DNA from: a bacterium
Lineage (GTDB): Bacteria; Myxococcota_A; Polyangia; Nannocystales; Nannocystaceae
Direction: 5' to 3'
Assembly (NCBI GenBank): GCA_024742475.1
Contig: JANSYI010000003.1
Location: forward strand, 338,480 to 402,479
DNA length: 64,000 bases
Shown here in pieces: positions 37,139 to 46,708 of the stretch. The translations under genes and the position numbers were made by a program. Numbering within the stretch: the first letter of the stretch is position 1; each line of letters begins with the position of its first letter. Under the pieces are notes generated by a model. It worked only from the letters and a program-made list of their open reading frames with translations, was not told the origin of the DNA and searched no databases.

Positions 37139-37570
37139 ATGTCCGTGCCGCGCCCCGCTGAGGTCACCCCCGAAGAGTTCTTGGCCGCCGTGGCCCAGCT
37201 GGGCGACATCTACACCAAGTCGCTGTCGGTCGAGGCGGTCTCCTGGGGGGCGATGACCCTGCGACTGGCGTTCTCGGAGTCGTATCTGCGGCCGGGGGGG
37301 ACCATCTCGGGGCCGGCGATGTTTGCACTGTGCGACGCGGCGCTGTGGGGATCGGTGTGGTCAGCCACCGGGGCTGCCCTGATGTCGGTTACGACCGACA
37401 TGACCCTGCATTTCCTTCGGCGGCCCGGGCCCGTAGACCTGATCGCCCAGGGGCGGGTCCTCAAGGCCGGCCGGCGGCTTTGTTACGGTGAGGTCACGCT
37501 GCACAGCGACGGCGACCCCAAACCCGTGTGTCACGCGACCGGCACCTACGCGCCCGCGCGCGAGCGCTAG
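37139..37570 (+). CDS. PaaI-type hotdog-fold thioesterase
   Basis: 143 residues. The pattern LRPGGTISGPAMFALCDAAL (the G-G-x(n)-G-x-x-x-x-x-x-D helix) and SVTTDMTLHFLRRPGPVDLI are typical of the PaaI/4HBT family, which hydrolyses acyl- or aryl-CoA thioesters in the cytoplasm. The aspartate in LCDAAL is in the catalytic position. The ATG at 37139 is well placed after AT-rich sequence. Substrate unknown. Confidence 0.88.
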   Translation: MSVPRPAEVTPEEFLAAVAQLGDIYTKSLSVEAVSWGAMTLRLAFSESYLRPGGTISGPAMFALCDAALWGSVWSATGAALMSVTTDMTLHFLRRPGPVDLIAQGRVLKAGRRLCYGEVTLHSDGDPKPVCHATGTYAPARER

Positions 37571-37572
37571 CG

Positions 37573-38517
37573 CTAGCCGACGGGTTCGTAGGGGTCGCAC
37601 ACGGCCCCTTCGATCGAGGTGTTGATCGCCTCGGAGAGGTCGAGCATGCCGCCGAGGACCTGGTCGATGTCGAACCGCGCGCCGTCGGTGGCCTGGGGGA
37701 TTGCGGTCTGCCCCTGGTAGGGCGTGCTCCAGCCCGGCGACACGTCTTCGCAGCTGCAGCTGCCGCCGATGTCGGCGGTGAACGAGAACACGCGGATCTG
37801 CTGGTCCTGCAGGGCCTGCACCGTGCTGGGGTAGTCACGCTGCACGTTGATGCCGTTGACGACCGAGGGGCCCTCCGAGAACGTGTCGTCGGTCGTGTGG
37901 ATGATGATGCGCAGCGTGCTCTCGGCGGGACGCCACGCGTAGGCGGTGGCGGCGGTGTACAGCGCATCGAGGCTGTTCTCGGGCCACGTGCTGTTGCTGC
38001 CCGTGCCCGAGACCTGGCTGTTGGAGGACGTGAAGTCGCTCCACATCTGAAAGTCGGCCTGCAGGGCGGCCGCGTCGGCGTAGGGCTGGCCCTCGCCGAG
38101 GAGCGCGAAGTCGTCGACGAACACGACGAGCCCATACTGGGGCGGGCTCGGCAGATCGAGGGCGGCGATCGCCTGGTCGACCCCGAGCATCTGGTCGGCG
38201 AGCGTGCCGAGGAACGGCCCCATCGTGGTCGATACGTCCATCACGAACACGACGTCGATGTCTTGCTCGCACACTTCGCCGGCCGTGTCGGGGTCGGACG
38301 TCGTGGGCGCCGTCGCCCCGCCGACGTCGAAGACGAACCCGCTCGAGCTCTCGTCCTGTGTCGGGTTCGAGCCCGAGGTGGAATCACCCCCGGTGCTGCT
38401 GCCGATCGACGTGGGCAGGGTCGACATCGCTCCACCGGACTCTTCGTCCCGGATCTCGTCTCCGCACCCGAGCGCGCAACATGCCACCGCGATCCACAAC
38501 CAGCGCACCATGGGCAC
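37573..38517 (-). CDS. von Willebrand A domain lipoprotein
   Basis: 314 residues (ATG 38517 or 38511). The signal MPMVRWLWIAVACCALGC ends in lipobox ALGC. A ~65-residue linker rich in Ser/Thr/Gly precedes a vWA domain with VVFVMDVSTTMGPFLGTLAD, where DxSTT forms the metal-dependent adhesion site. Cysteines in GGSCSCEDVSPGW and near the end (VCDPYEP) may form disulfides. Likely a surface binding protein. Its stop codon lies 2 bases from that of the convergent thioesterase gene. Confidence 0.84.
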   Translation of the reverse strand: MPMVRWLWIAVACCALGCGDEIRDEESGGAMSTLPTSIGSSTGGDSTSGSNPTQDESSSGFVFDVGGATAPTTSDPDTAGEVCEQDIDVVFVMDVSTTMGPFLGTLADQMLGVDQAIAALDLPSPPQYGLVVFVDDFALLGEGQPYADAAALQADFQMWSDFTSSNSQVSGTGSNSTWPENSLDALYTAATAYAWRPAESTLRIIIHTTDDTFSEGPSVVNGINVQRDYPSTVQALQDQQIRVFSFTADIGGSCSCEDVSPGWSTPYQGQTAIPQATDGARFDIDQVLGGMLDLSEAINTSIEGAVCDPYEPVG

Positions 38518-38538
38518 GAGTGTGCCCGATTGCGGGGC

Positions 38539-39273
38539 TCACCGCATGCCCCAAGGGCCCCGCCTCGATTCGCGTTGCACGTGCAGCGTCGCGCCGGACT
38601 TGTTCTTGAGGAGCGCGTGTTCGAGCGAGAAGGACCCCGCGCCGCGCCGGCTGTCGGCGCTCGACTCGCGGACGCGGCGGGGCTCGACGCGCGCTCCGAT
38701 GAGCGTGCCGAGGGAATCGGCGGAGGCGGGCTTTTCGGTGAGCAGGACGACGTGGCTGCTGTGTTGCCGGGCCAGCCCGAGGAGCCGCCCTTGCCAGGCC
38801 TGCCTGCCCGAGGGCGGTGCGGCGTGGGTGAAGTCTACGACGACGAGGCCGAAGGCTCCGCTGCGAAGGAGCAGCTCGGCGGCCTTGCACAGCACGTGGG
38901 GCTGGGCGTTGCCGCCACCACCTCGGGAAGGGGTGGAGGAGGGGGGCACGTGCACGACGAGCAGGGCTTCGAGGTCGACGCCGCACGCCGCGAGGTCGGG
39001 TGGGTACAGCGCGCCTCCTCGAGGCTGGATCCACGCGGCGGTTTCGCCCGCCGACTGGGCATCTCGGACGACTCGGACCGCGGCGGAGGTGCGTGCGGTC
39101 GCGACAGCGCCATCGACATCGCCCGAGAGCTCGAGCAGGCGACCCGGGCCGACGGCCCGATACAGCGGCTGCGCGTCGCGAGGCGCCTGTTCGATGGCTG
39201 GATCGACGCTCGGCGCTTCGCCCTGCGAAGACGCGCGCGCGAGATGGGGCAGACGCAGCAGGGCAGCGGTCAC
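38539..39273 (-). CDS. imuA: ImuA-like RecA-fold protein
   Basis: About 244 residues from GTG 39273. It resembles ImuA/SulA-type RecA relatives: GRLLELSGDVDGAVATARTS, ETAAWIQPRGGALYPPDLAA, CGVDLEALLVVHVPPSSTPS, and ASFSLEH-like FSLEHALLKNKSGATLHVQR. The Walker A loop is degraded (SGDVDGAVA in place of GKT), so ATP binding is doubtful. ImuA works with ImuB and DnaE2 in damage-induced mutagenesis. A LexA-box-like site lies 13 bases upstream. The call depends on motif order and on this shared site. Confidence 0.72.
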   Translation of the reverse strand: MTAALLRLPHLARASSQGEAPSVDPAIEQAPRDAQPLYRAVGPGRLLELSGDVDGAVATARTSAAVRVVRDAQSAGETAAWIQPRGGALYPPDLAACGVDLEALLVVHVPPSSTPSRGGGGNAQPHVLCKAAELLLRSGAFGLVVVDFTHAAPPSGRQAWQGRLLGLARQHSSHVVLLTEKPASADSLGTLIGARVEPRRVRESSADSRRGAGSFSLEHALLKNKSGATLHVQRESRRGPWGMR

Positions 39274-39286
39274 GCAGAGGATGGTA

Positions 39287-39303
39287 CTGCTTGCGCGTTC
39301 AGT
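39287..39303 (+). promoter_or_regulatory. LexA-box-like site upstream of the imuA-like gene
   Basis: Plus strand CTGCTTGCGCGTTCAGT, 13 bases before the GTG at 39273 (minus strand). It fits 14 of 17 positions of the Myxococcus xanthus LexA box as recalled and falls exactly between the small upstream gene and the imuA-like gene. Confidence 0.6.
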
Positions 39304-39304
39304 G

Positions 39305-39535
39305 TCAACCGCGTTCGGCCAACACCGCCACGAGCACCGCGTGAACTGCCTTTTCTTCGAGGTCCCGTAACGTCCCCAGGACGTGCTCCGACCAGTCTTG
39401 CAGACCCAGCGCCGCAAGGCTGGCCGGCGTGACGGGCACCGTCGTCTCCTTGCGGTACACCGCCCGCAGCAACGTACGCAGCCGCTCGGTGGGCACCTCG
39501 CGCAAACCGACTCCTCGAAGGGCTCCAGACGCCAT
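39305..39535 (-). CDS. Small helical protein upstream of imuA-like gene
   Basis: 76 residues with good codon bias: MASGALRGVGLREVPTERLR, then TLLRAVYRKETTVPVTPASL and a helical end VLGTLRDLEEKAVHAVLVAV. No signal peptide, membrane segment or known motif. It ends 31 bases before the imuA-like start and is separated from it by the LexA-like site, so the downstream gene has its own promoter. Function unknown. Confidence 0.6.
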   Translation of the reverse strand: MASGALRGVGLREVPTERLRTLLRAVYRKETTVPVTPASLAALGLQDWSEHVLGTLRDLEEKAVHAVLVAVLAERG

Positions 39536-39603
39536 GGCGACGGCATCATGGCGACTTTCCGACCCGACTGCTAGACCTCGCCGGACACCGGGCTGCGCGT
39601 GCC

Positions 39604-40734
39604 ATGACCGACTCTCTCTCGCCCCCCTCGACCGTCCGCCCGCGGGTGGTGGCCGTCGTCCTCTCGGCGGCGCTCCTGAGCCTCACCTCCGGCTGCGACG
39701 AGCAGGAATCCACCCAGCTCGAAGAGAAAGTCGCGCCCCACGTGCGTGCGGCCGAGGTCCGCCTCATCGAGCCGCGCCCGCGCTCGCGCCACCTCGCGCC
39801 GCTGCAGGCCCACCGACGCGCTCGCCTCTCCCCGCGCACCGGAGGTCAGGTGCTCGTGCTCGATGCCGACGAGGAGCAGAAGGTCGAGCAGGGCAAAGTG
39901 CTCGTGCGCTTCGCCGCCCAAGACTCCAAGGGCGGCCTCATCTCCGCCAAGGCATCGATCACCCAGATTCAAGAGAGCCTCTCGGACGCCAAGCGCGAGC
40001 TCGAAGACGCCAACGACCTCGTCTCCAAGGGTGCAGGGACGACCCGCGAGGTCGAGCGCATCGAGACGCAGATCGCCACCTTGAAGGCGCAGCTGAGCAA
40101 CGCCAAGGGCTCGCTGGTTCAAGCCAAGGACCGCGTCGGGGCGGCCACGCTTCAGGCTCCGTTCGCGGGCACCATCACCGCGGTCGACACCGAGGTCGGC
40201 GAGTTCGTCGCGCCGGGCGTGGTCGCGGTCGTCCTCGCCGAACTCGACCCGATCGCCGTCGAGGTCCCGCTGACCCAAGACGAGGTCGAAGTCTACGACC
40301 GCGAGGGCGGCCTGTCGTTCGACGTCACCGCGCGGGAGACGGCCCTCGCCGCCGAACTCGAGTACATCTCCAGCGAGTCGAGCGACGGGTCGACCTTCAC
40401 CGCGCGGCTGAAGATCGACAATCCCGGCGAGACGCTGCGCAGCGGCGAACTCGTCGACGTCGAGGTGTACGGCGCCGCGAAGGCGCAGGTCAAAGCCGTG
40501 CCCTTCACCGCGGTGCGCTGGTCCGCCGACCAGGCCTACGTCCTGACGATCGGCGAGGGCCGCGTTCTCGAGCGTGTCGACGTCACCGTGATCGACGAGG
40601 CCGACGAGAACGTCATCATCGAAGGCGAACTCGACGCGGGGGTCCGCGTCGTGGAGACCGGTCCCACTGCGCTCCGCGAAGGCGACGTGGTCGAAGTCGT
40701 CGCAGCCCCCAGCGAGACGCTCGCCGCAGGATGA
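39604..40734 (+). CDS. RND efflux periplasmic adaptor (membrane fusion protein)
   Basis: 376 residues. A signal with lipobox (VVLSAALLSLTSGC) anchors it to the inner membrane. The barrel-sandwich halves surround a coiled-coil hairpin (SAKASITQIQESLSDAKREL and IETQIATLKAQLSNAKGSLV), then TLQAPFAGTITAVDTEVGEF, the canonical second lipoyl half, and a beta-barrel domain. It bridges the RND pump encoded 6 bases downstream to an outer membrane channel. No TolC-like gene is adjacent, so the channel must be encoded elsewhere. Confidence 0.93.
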   Translation: MTDSLSPPSTVRPRVVAVVLSAALLSLTSGCDEQESTQLEEKVAPHVRAAEVRLIEPRPRSRHLAPLQAHRRARLSPRTGGQVLVLDADEEQKVEQGKVLVRFAAQDSKGGLISAKASITQIQESLSDAKRELEDANDLVSKGAGTTREVERIETQIATLKAQLSNAKGSLVQAKDRVGAATLQAPFAGTITAVDTEVGEFVAPGVVAVVLAELDPIAVEVPLTQDEVEVYDREGGLSFDVTARETALAAELEYISSESSDGSTFTARLKIDNPGETLRSGELVDVEVYGAAKAQVKAVPFTAVRWSADQAYVLTIGEGRVLERVDVTVIDEADENVIIEGELDAGVRVVETGPTALREGDVVEVVAAPSETLAAG

Positions 40735-40740
40735 CGCCCC

Positions 40741-43700
40741 GTGTTCGATCGCATCATCAAGCTCTCGATCGGCAACCCGGTCTTCGTGAACCTGGCGTTC
40801 ATCCTCGTGGTGGTCGCGGGACTCATCGCCGCCATCAACCTCCCGCGTGAAGAGTTCCCCGAGATCTCGCTCGACCGCGTGGTCGCCACCGTCGTCTATC
40901 CCGGCGCCACCGCCGAAGACGTCGAAGAGTTGATCACCAAACCCATCGAGGACGAGCTCGACGACGTCAACGACATCGACAAGATCGACTCGACCTCGCA
41001 AGAGGGAGTGGCCAGCGTGGTGATCACCTTCCTCGAGGGCACCGACCTGGTCACCGCCCGTTCGGAGGTCGAAAAGGCCGTCGCGGCCGTCGACACCTTC
41101 CCCGACGACGCGGAGAACCCGATCGTCCAGGAGATGGAGCTGGAGATTCCCGTCGTCTCCGTCGCGCTCACGGGCGACCCTGGGGCGACCAAGCTCGTCG
41201 AAGACATCTCCGAGGCGTTTCGCGACGTCGACGGCGTGGCGTCGGTCAACCTCTCGGGGCTGGCCGAGCCGCGCATCTTCGTCGACCTCGACGAGCGCCA
41301 GCTTCGGGCGCTGCGGCTGCAGCCGGCACAGGTGGCCGCGGCGATCCGCAACGCCCAAGCCAACGTACCCGCGGGCTCGGTCGAACTCACCGGGCAGGAC
41401 CTCTTCGTCAAGACCGAGAAGAACCTCGAGTCCGCCGCCGACGTCGCCCGCATCCCGCTCTTCCCCGGATCTCGGCTGCGCATCGGCGACGTCGCGGACG
41501 TCAAGGCGGTGGCCGAGCCCAGCGACACCGAGGTCTGGGTCGACGGTCAGCCTGCAGTCAAGCTGACGATCAGCCGCGAGAAGTCAGCCGATCCGCTCTC
41601 CATCCGCGACGACATCGTGGTCGCGGTCGAGGAGCTTCAGACCACGCTGCCCCCCGGGCTCGCGCTGTACGTCTCGGACAACTTCACCAGCACCATCGAC
41701 GACCGCCTCGACGTGGTCGGCGTCAACGCCATCGGTGGCGCGGTGCTGGTCATCGTCGTCCTGCTCGTACTCTCGGGGTTCCGTCAGGCCCTGCTCGCCG
41801 TGTGGGGCATGCCCATCTCGTTCCTGATGGCCACGTTCCTGATGGATCAGGCGGGCCTGAGCATCAACGTGGTGTCCACGTTCGGCCTGCTCATCGCGAT
41901 CGGCATCATCGTCGACGACGCGGTGGTCGTGATCGAGAACGTGCAGCGCCACATGGAGATGGGCAAGGAGCGCGTCCGGGCGGTGTTCGATGGCACCAAG
42001 GAGGTGCTGCTTCCGGTGACGGTCGCGGTCACCACCACGTGCCTTGCCTTCTTCCCGCTGACGATGGTCAGCGGCACGATGGGCCGCATCATGAAGATCC
42101 TGCCCCTGGTGGTGATCTTCTGCCTCATCGGCTCGCTGTTCGAAGCGATCTTCATCCTGCCGGGCCACCTCGCCGAGTGGGGCAAGGCCGAGAAGCAGGG
42201 CCGCACCGCACGGCTGTCCGAGCGCATGCAGGTCGTCTATCGGGTCCCGCTGCGCTTGTGCGTCCGCCACCCCTGGCTGACCGTGTTCGGGGTGACCCTG
42301 GGCTTCGTCGGCACCTTGGCGTTGGCGTCCACCATGCCGTTCCAGGTCAACGCGCCGGCCAAGCCGTTCGACATGTCGGTCTCCTACGAGGTGATGCCCG
42401 GTCGGTCGCAGGCCGAGACGCGCGCGCAGGGCGAGGCCATCGACGCGATCATCCGCGAGCACATGGGCGAGGCGGTCAAGTCGTCCACGGTACGCACCGG
42501 AAGCTATCGCGACGACGCGAGCGGGCGCAGCTTTACCGGGGCCAACCTGGGCAAGGTACGCGCCGAGTTCGCGCTCGACGAAGCCGCGCTGGCGGCCTAC
42601 CCACCCATGGTCCGCGAGCTGCGGCTCTACCTGGCGACCAACCCCGAGCTGGGGACCTTTCGCGTCACGGAGAAGACCGCGGGGCCTCCGGCGGGCTCGG
42701 CCGTCACTGCCAACGTGCGGGGCCGTGATCTCGACGAGGTCAACGCGGCCGTCGCCGCGGTCAAGGCCGAGCTCGACGAGGTCGAGGGCGTGTTCGACAT
42801 CCGCGACGACTACGGCTCGGGCAAGGAGACGCTCTCGGTCGAGGTCGACCAAGATCGCGCGTCGCGGTACGGCTTGACCGAGCGCGACGTCGGCAACGCG
42901 GTGCGGGCGGCCGTCGATGGCCTCACCGCGCTCGAGGTGTCGATCGACGAGGAGCAGGTCGACATCGTCGTGCGCTACTCGGGCGGGCAGAGCCGCGGCA
43001 AGGCGCGACTCGCCGACACGATCATCGCCACCCCCAGCGGCGGGTTCATTCGGCTCGACCAGGTCGCCGAGATCCGGCGGACCCGTGAGGTCGGCATGAT
43101 CCGGCGCGAAGATGGTCAACGGACCGTCGCCGTGCTCGCCGACATCGACACCGAGGTCACTGCGCCGCTCAAAGCGGCCGGCGAGCTGGAAAAGCGATGG
43201 GACGAGAACCTCGCCGCGTCGTTTCCGGGCGTCACGCTCTCGTTTGGCGGGGAGGCGGACGAGCTCCTCAAGAGCCTCGAAGACCTCCCTGGCCTCTTCG
43301 GGCTCGCGGTCATCATGATCTACGGCGTGTTGGCGCTGCAGTTCCGCTCCTACCTTCAGCCCCTCATCATCATCTCCGCCGTCCCGTTCGGGCTGATGGG
43401 CGCCATCTTGGGGCTCGCGGCAATGAACTACGACCTCACGATCTTCGCGATGTTCGGGATGGTCGCGCTGGCCGGAATCGTCGTGAACGACTCGCTGGTG
43501 ATGATCGACTTCATCAACACGCGGCGACGAGAGGGCCTGGACATCGAGGCCGCGGCGATCGACGGGGCGCTCAATCGTCTCCGGCCCATCATCTCGACCA
43601 CGCTGACGACGTGCTTGGGCTTGTTGCCGATGGCAGTCGGCTTCGGGGGCCGTGACAACGTTCTCGCGCCCATGGCCGTGTCGATCGCCGGTGGCCTGTT

Positions 43701-43818
43701 CTTCGCCACGATCTTGGTCTTGCTCGTCGTTCCGGCGCTCTTCGTCATCATCGAGCGCATGCGAGGGGATCGCAGCGCGCACGTCGACGTGGACGAGGTG
43801 CTCGGGAACGCGCCGTAG
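40741..43818 (+). CDS. RND family efflux permease
   Basis: 1025 residues from GTG 40741. A transmembrane helix and the start of the periplasmic porter domain (LPREEFPEISLDRVVATVVY) are followed by repeated six-helix blocks. Motif FGLLIAIGIIVDDAVVVIEN contains the paired Asp of the proton relay (TM4), and FAMFGMVALAGIVVNDSLVM is its second-half counterpart. The pump exports small molecules using the proton gradient. The sequence resembles the broad AcrB/Czc-like group without clear heavy-metal signatures; the substrate is unknown. It is an operon with the adaptor. Confidence 0.94.
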   Translation: MFDRIIKLSIGNPVFVNLAFILVVVAGLIAAINLPREEFPEISLDRVVATVVYPGATAEDVEELITKPIEDELDDVNDIDKIDSTSQEGVASVVITFLEGTDLVTARSEVEKAVAAVDTFPDDAENPIVQEMELEIPVVSVALTGDPGATKLVEDISEAFRDVDGVASVNLSGLAEPRIFVDLDERQLRALRLQPAQVAAAIRNAQANVPAGSVELTGQDLFVKTEKNLESAADVARIPLFPGSRLRIGDVADVKAVAEPSDTEVWVDGQPAVKLTISREKSADPLSIRDDIVVAVEELQTTLPPGLALYVSDNFTSTIDDRLDVVGVNAIGGAVLVIVVLLVLSGFRQALLAVWGMPISFLMATFLMDQAGLSINVVSTFGLLIAIGIIVDDAVVVIENVQRHMEMGKERVRAVFDGTKEVLLPVTVAVTTTCLAFFPLTMVSGTMGRIMKILPLVVIFCLIGSLFEAIFILPGHLAEWGKAEKQGRTARLSERMQVVYRVPLRLCVRHPWLTVFGVTLGFVGTLALASTMPFQVNAPAKPFDMSVSYEVMPGRSQAETRAQGEAIDAIIREHMGEAVKSSTVRTGSYRDDASGRSFTGANLGKVRAEFALDEAALAAYPPMVRELRLYLATNPELGTFRVTEKTAGPPAGSAVTANVRGRDLDEVNAAVAAVKAELDEVEGVFDIRDDYGSGKETLSVEVDQDRASRYGLTERDVGNAVRAAVDGLTALEVSIDEEQVDIVVRYSGGQSRGKARLADTIIATPSGGFIRLDQVAEIRRTREVGMIRREDGQRTVAVLADIDTEVTAPLKAAGELEKRWDENLAASFPGVTLSFGGEADELLKSLEDLPGLFGLAVIMIYGVLALQFRSYLQPLIIISAVPFGLMGAILGLAAMNYDLTIFAMFGMVALAGIVVNDSLVMIDFINTRRREGLDIEAAAIDGALNRLRPIISTTLTTCLGLLPMAVGFGGRDNVLAPMAVSIAGGLFFATILVLLVVPALFVIIERMRGDRSAHVDVDEVLGNAP

Positions 43819-43858
43819 CCTCGAGCGCACCCGACCCCACGCGTAACCTGTCGTCCCG

Positions 43859-43877
43859 ATCAGGGGGGCCCCCTGAT
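43859..43877. promoter_or_regulatory. Near-perfect palindrome upstream of kinase gene
   Basis: ATCAGGGGGGCCCCCTGAT, symmetric apart from one extra G in the centre, ends 11 bases before the GTG start of the kinase. No T run follows, so an operator or start-region hairpin is more likely than a terminator. Confidence 0.4.
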
Positions 43878-43888
43878 ATCCTCGGGCC

Positions 43889-46678
43889 GTGGTCAACCTG
43901 ACCCAGACCGACGTCTCGGTGGATCGAGAGGCGTCGGGCAGGTCTGCGCCCTCGCTGCAGCTCGAGCGGGGTGCGTCGGTGGGTCGCTACGTGATCCTGG
44001 ATGTCGTCGGCGAGGGCGGCATGGGGATCGTCTACGCCGCGTACGACCCCGAGCTCGATCGCAAGCTCGCCCTCAAGCTGTTGCGCACCGCATCGAGCGA
44101 GCGCCGGGCCGAGCGCCGACGACTTCGGTTGATCCGCGAGGCGCAGGCGATGGCTCGGCTCTCGCACGCGAACGTCATCACCGTGCACGACGTGGGCACG
44201 ATCGACGACCAGGTGTTCGTCGCGATGGAGTTCATCGAGGGCTGCTCGCTCGCCGACTGGATCCGCATGGACCACGACTGGCGGCATGTGGTGGACGTGT
44301 TCGTGCAAGCGGGCGAAGGCCTTGCCGCTGCCCACGCGGCGGGGCTCGTCCACCGCGACTTCAAGCCCGACAACGTGATGCTGACCGGGGAGCACCGGGC
44401 GGTCGTGACGGACTTCGGCCTCGCGCGGGCAGCGGGTCGACGCGAGGCCTCGGAGAGCCGCGACCCCGAGGGCCTCGGCGGGCCGTCTCGCGCGTCGCTG
44501 AGCACCACGGTGACCGCCGTCGGGGCCATCATGGGGACGCCCGCGTACATGTCGCCCGAGCAGCACGAGGGGCGCCCCGTCGACGCGCGGAGCGATCAGT
44601 TCGCCTTCGCGGTCGCGCTGTACGAGGCGCTGTACGGCGTGAGGCCGTTTCCGGGCGACGACGTCGCGTCCTTGGCCTACAACGTCGGTGCTGGCAACGT
44701 CCGGCCCGCGCCGTCGCGCTCGCAGGTGCCGACGTGGCTGCGTCACGTGATGCTTCGCGCGCTGTCCGTCGAACCCTCCGCGCGCTACCCCTCGATGGTC
44801 GAACTGCTCGAGTCGCTTCGCCGCGACCGTCCGGGCCGGCGCCGCTGGCCGTGGGTGGGCGTCGGCGTCGGCGTCGTCGTCACGGGCTCTGCGTTTGCGG
44901 GGGGGGCGTGGCTCGATGAGCCTGCCGACCCGTGCGCCGACGGGGAATCACAGCTGGGCGCCGTCCTCGGCCGCGAGGCACGTGCACCGGTCGAGCGGGT
45001 GTTCCGCGGGTCGTCGCTGCCCTTCGCTGCGGAGGGCTGGCCGGCGGTCGACGCCATGCTGGCCGACTACGCTCAGGGGTGGCTGGAGACGTATGAGGCC
45101 TTTTGCGAAGGCAGCGAAGCGCTCTCCGAGGACGTCCGGCGCAGCCGCTCCGAGTGCCTGCAGCGGCGGCTGGGCGACGCCGACGCGCTCTTGGACGTCC
45201 TGCGCGCTGGCGACCCGCGTGCGCTCGAGTCCGCGCTGGGCGGGGTGAGCCAGCTTCGCTCACCCGCGCGCTGCCGCTTCGTCCCGGCGACTCCGACGGG
45301 GGCTTCGCCGGCGCTTTACGACGACTTGGCCCGGGTCACGGCGCTCGAGCGTCTGGGCATGACCGAGCTCGGGCTGCACGAGGCGCGGGAGTTGGTCGAA
45401 CGGGCCGAGGGCTCGCAGGACGCAGGCGTGCAGGCCGAGGCGCGGATCCGACTCGCTTCGCTCGAGCGCGCGGCTGGGCGGTCCGAGCTGGCCGAGTTCA
45501 ACTACAAGGAGGCGCTCGGCATTGCGCTGGGCTCGAGCAACGATGCGGTCGCCGCCGACGCAGCCGTCGCGTTGGTCGACCTCGTGGGGTCCGACTCGAG
45601 CCGGACTCGAGAGGCCGCCGGTTGGGCCGGCATCGCCGTCGCGCTGCAGCAGCGCGCGAGCGCGCCCGCAGACGACCGCGCGGCGCTGCTCATCGCCCGG
45701 GCGACGCTCTTGGACGCCTCGGGTCGGGCGGACGCCTCACGGCGGCCCCTGCGGGACGCGGTCGACCTCCTCGAGGAGACGCACGGCGGCCAAGACGTTC
45801 GGGTTGCGGCCCTATGGGAGCGCCTGGGTCGGCACGCGCTCGCTTCGCGCGACTCACAGGCGGCGCGGGCCCTGTTCGACCGCGCGCTCTCGGTCGTCGA
45901 GGCGGCGTACGGTGCCCAGCATCCACGGACTGCGGGGCTCGAGCGCGCGCTCGGTGAGGTGGCGCTCCTCGACGGGGACCTCGAGCGGGCGGCCGAGGCG
46001 TTCGCCCGCACGCTCGGCGTGCTGGAACGCTACCCCGCCGTGGTTCCCCGGGCCGAGACGATGCTGCTGCAGGCGTCGGTGGACATGGCGCGGGGCGAGC
46101 TCGAAGGCGCCGAAGCGACGCTCGACCGCATCGGTCGACTCGACGGGCTCCCGCGAGATGTCGCGCAGCGGGCCTCGATGACGTTGGCGCGGCTCGCATT
46201 GCGGCGCGGCGATGTCGACGGAGCGCTGCGGGAGGCGCGAACGAGCCGGTCGGGCTTGCGCGGGGTCGAGCTGGAGAGCTTGCAGTGCGGCCTGGACACC
46301 GTGGTCGCCGACGCCCTGCTCAGGGAGGGCGACTGGGCCGAGGCACAGGAGATCCTCGAGCGCGCGATCGAGTCGCTCGAGCGGGTGGAGGGCGACTCGA
46401 GCGAAAGCCTCGCCGAGCCGCTGACCGTCCGCGGCGAGCTGTTGCTCGAGCGCATGCTGCCCGCGCGGGCGCTCGGGGACCTCGAGCGCGCCTTGACGCT
46501 GCGTCAGGCGCTCGACGGGTATGGGACCGCGCGCACCGAGTTCGCGTTGGCGCGGGCCCTCGTTGCGGTCGACCCCGGGTCCAAGCGCGCGGCCGACCTG
46601 GCGCAGCAGAGCCTGGGGCGGCTGGACGTGCGCGAGCCGCTGTACCGCGACGTGCAGCGCTGGCTCGCCCAGCGCTGA
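43889..46678 (+). CDS. Serine/threonine protein kinase with C-terminal TPR region
   Basis: 929 residues from GTG 43889. The kinase domain (~30-310) shows the Gly loop VVGEGGMGIVYAAYD, Lys in KLALKLL, HRDFKPDN in the catalytic loop and DFGLAR as the metal loop. APE appears as YMSPEQ. A transmembrane helix (VGVGVGVVVTGSAFAGG) follows, then ~550 residues of helical TPR-like repeats likely outside the membrane. This layout, kinase inside and TPR sensor outside, is common in myxobacteria. It is similar to the second kinase at 50733. It sits alone, 30 bases from the convergent rlmE gene. Confidence 0.93.
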   Translation: MVNLTQTDVSVDREASGRSAPSLQLERGASVGRYVILDVVGEGGMGIVYAAYDPELDRKLALKLLRTASSERRAERRRLRLIREAQAMARLSHANVITVHDVGTIDDQVFVAMEFIEGCSLADWIRMDHDWRHVVDVFVQAGEGLAAAHAAGLVHRDFKPDNVMLTGEHRAVVTDFGLARAAGRREASESRDPEGLGGPSRASLSTTVTAVGAIMGTPAYMSPEQHEGRPVDARSDQFAFAVALYEALYGVRPFPGDDVASLAYNVGAGNVRPAPSRSQVPTWLRHVMLRALSVEPSARYPSMVELLESLRRDRPGRRRWPWVGVGVGVVVTGSAFAGGAWLDEPADPCADGESQLGAVLGREARAPVERVFRGSSLPFAAEGWPAVDAMLADYAQGWLETYEAFCEGSEALSEDVRRSRSECLQRRLGDADALLDVLRAGDPRALESALGGVSQLRSPARCRFVPATPTGASPALYDDLARVTALERLGMTELGLHEARELVERAEGSQDAGVQAEARIRLASLERAAGRSELAEFNYKEALGIALGSSNDAVAADAAVALVDLVGSDSSRTREAAGWAGIAVALQQRASAPADDRAALLIARATLLDASGRADASRRPLRDAVDLLEETHGGQDVRVAALWERLGRHALASRDSQAARALFDRALSVVEAAYGAQHPRTAGLERALGEVALLDGDLERAAEAFARTLGVLERYPAVVPRAETMLLQASVDMARGELEGAEATLDRIGRLDGLPRDVAQRASMTLARLALRRGDVDGALREARTSRSGLRGVELESLQCGLDTVVADALLREGDWAEAQEILERAIESLERVEGDSSESLAEPLTVRGELLLERMLPARALGDLERALTLRQALDGYGTARTEFALARALVAVDPGSKRAADLAQQSLGRLDVREPLYRDVQRWLAQR

Positions 46679-46708
46679 TCGCCCCAGTTGGCGGTCAGTG
46701 CTCGGCGG

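Noticed and set aside
39604..43818. Heavy-metal efflux (Cus/Czc) assignment for the RND pair
   Set aside because: No metal-binding Met/His clusters in the adaptor and no metal regulator or outer membrane channel nearby.
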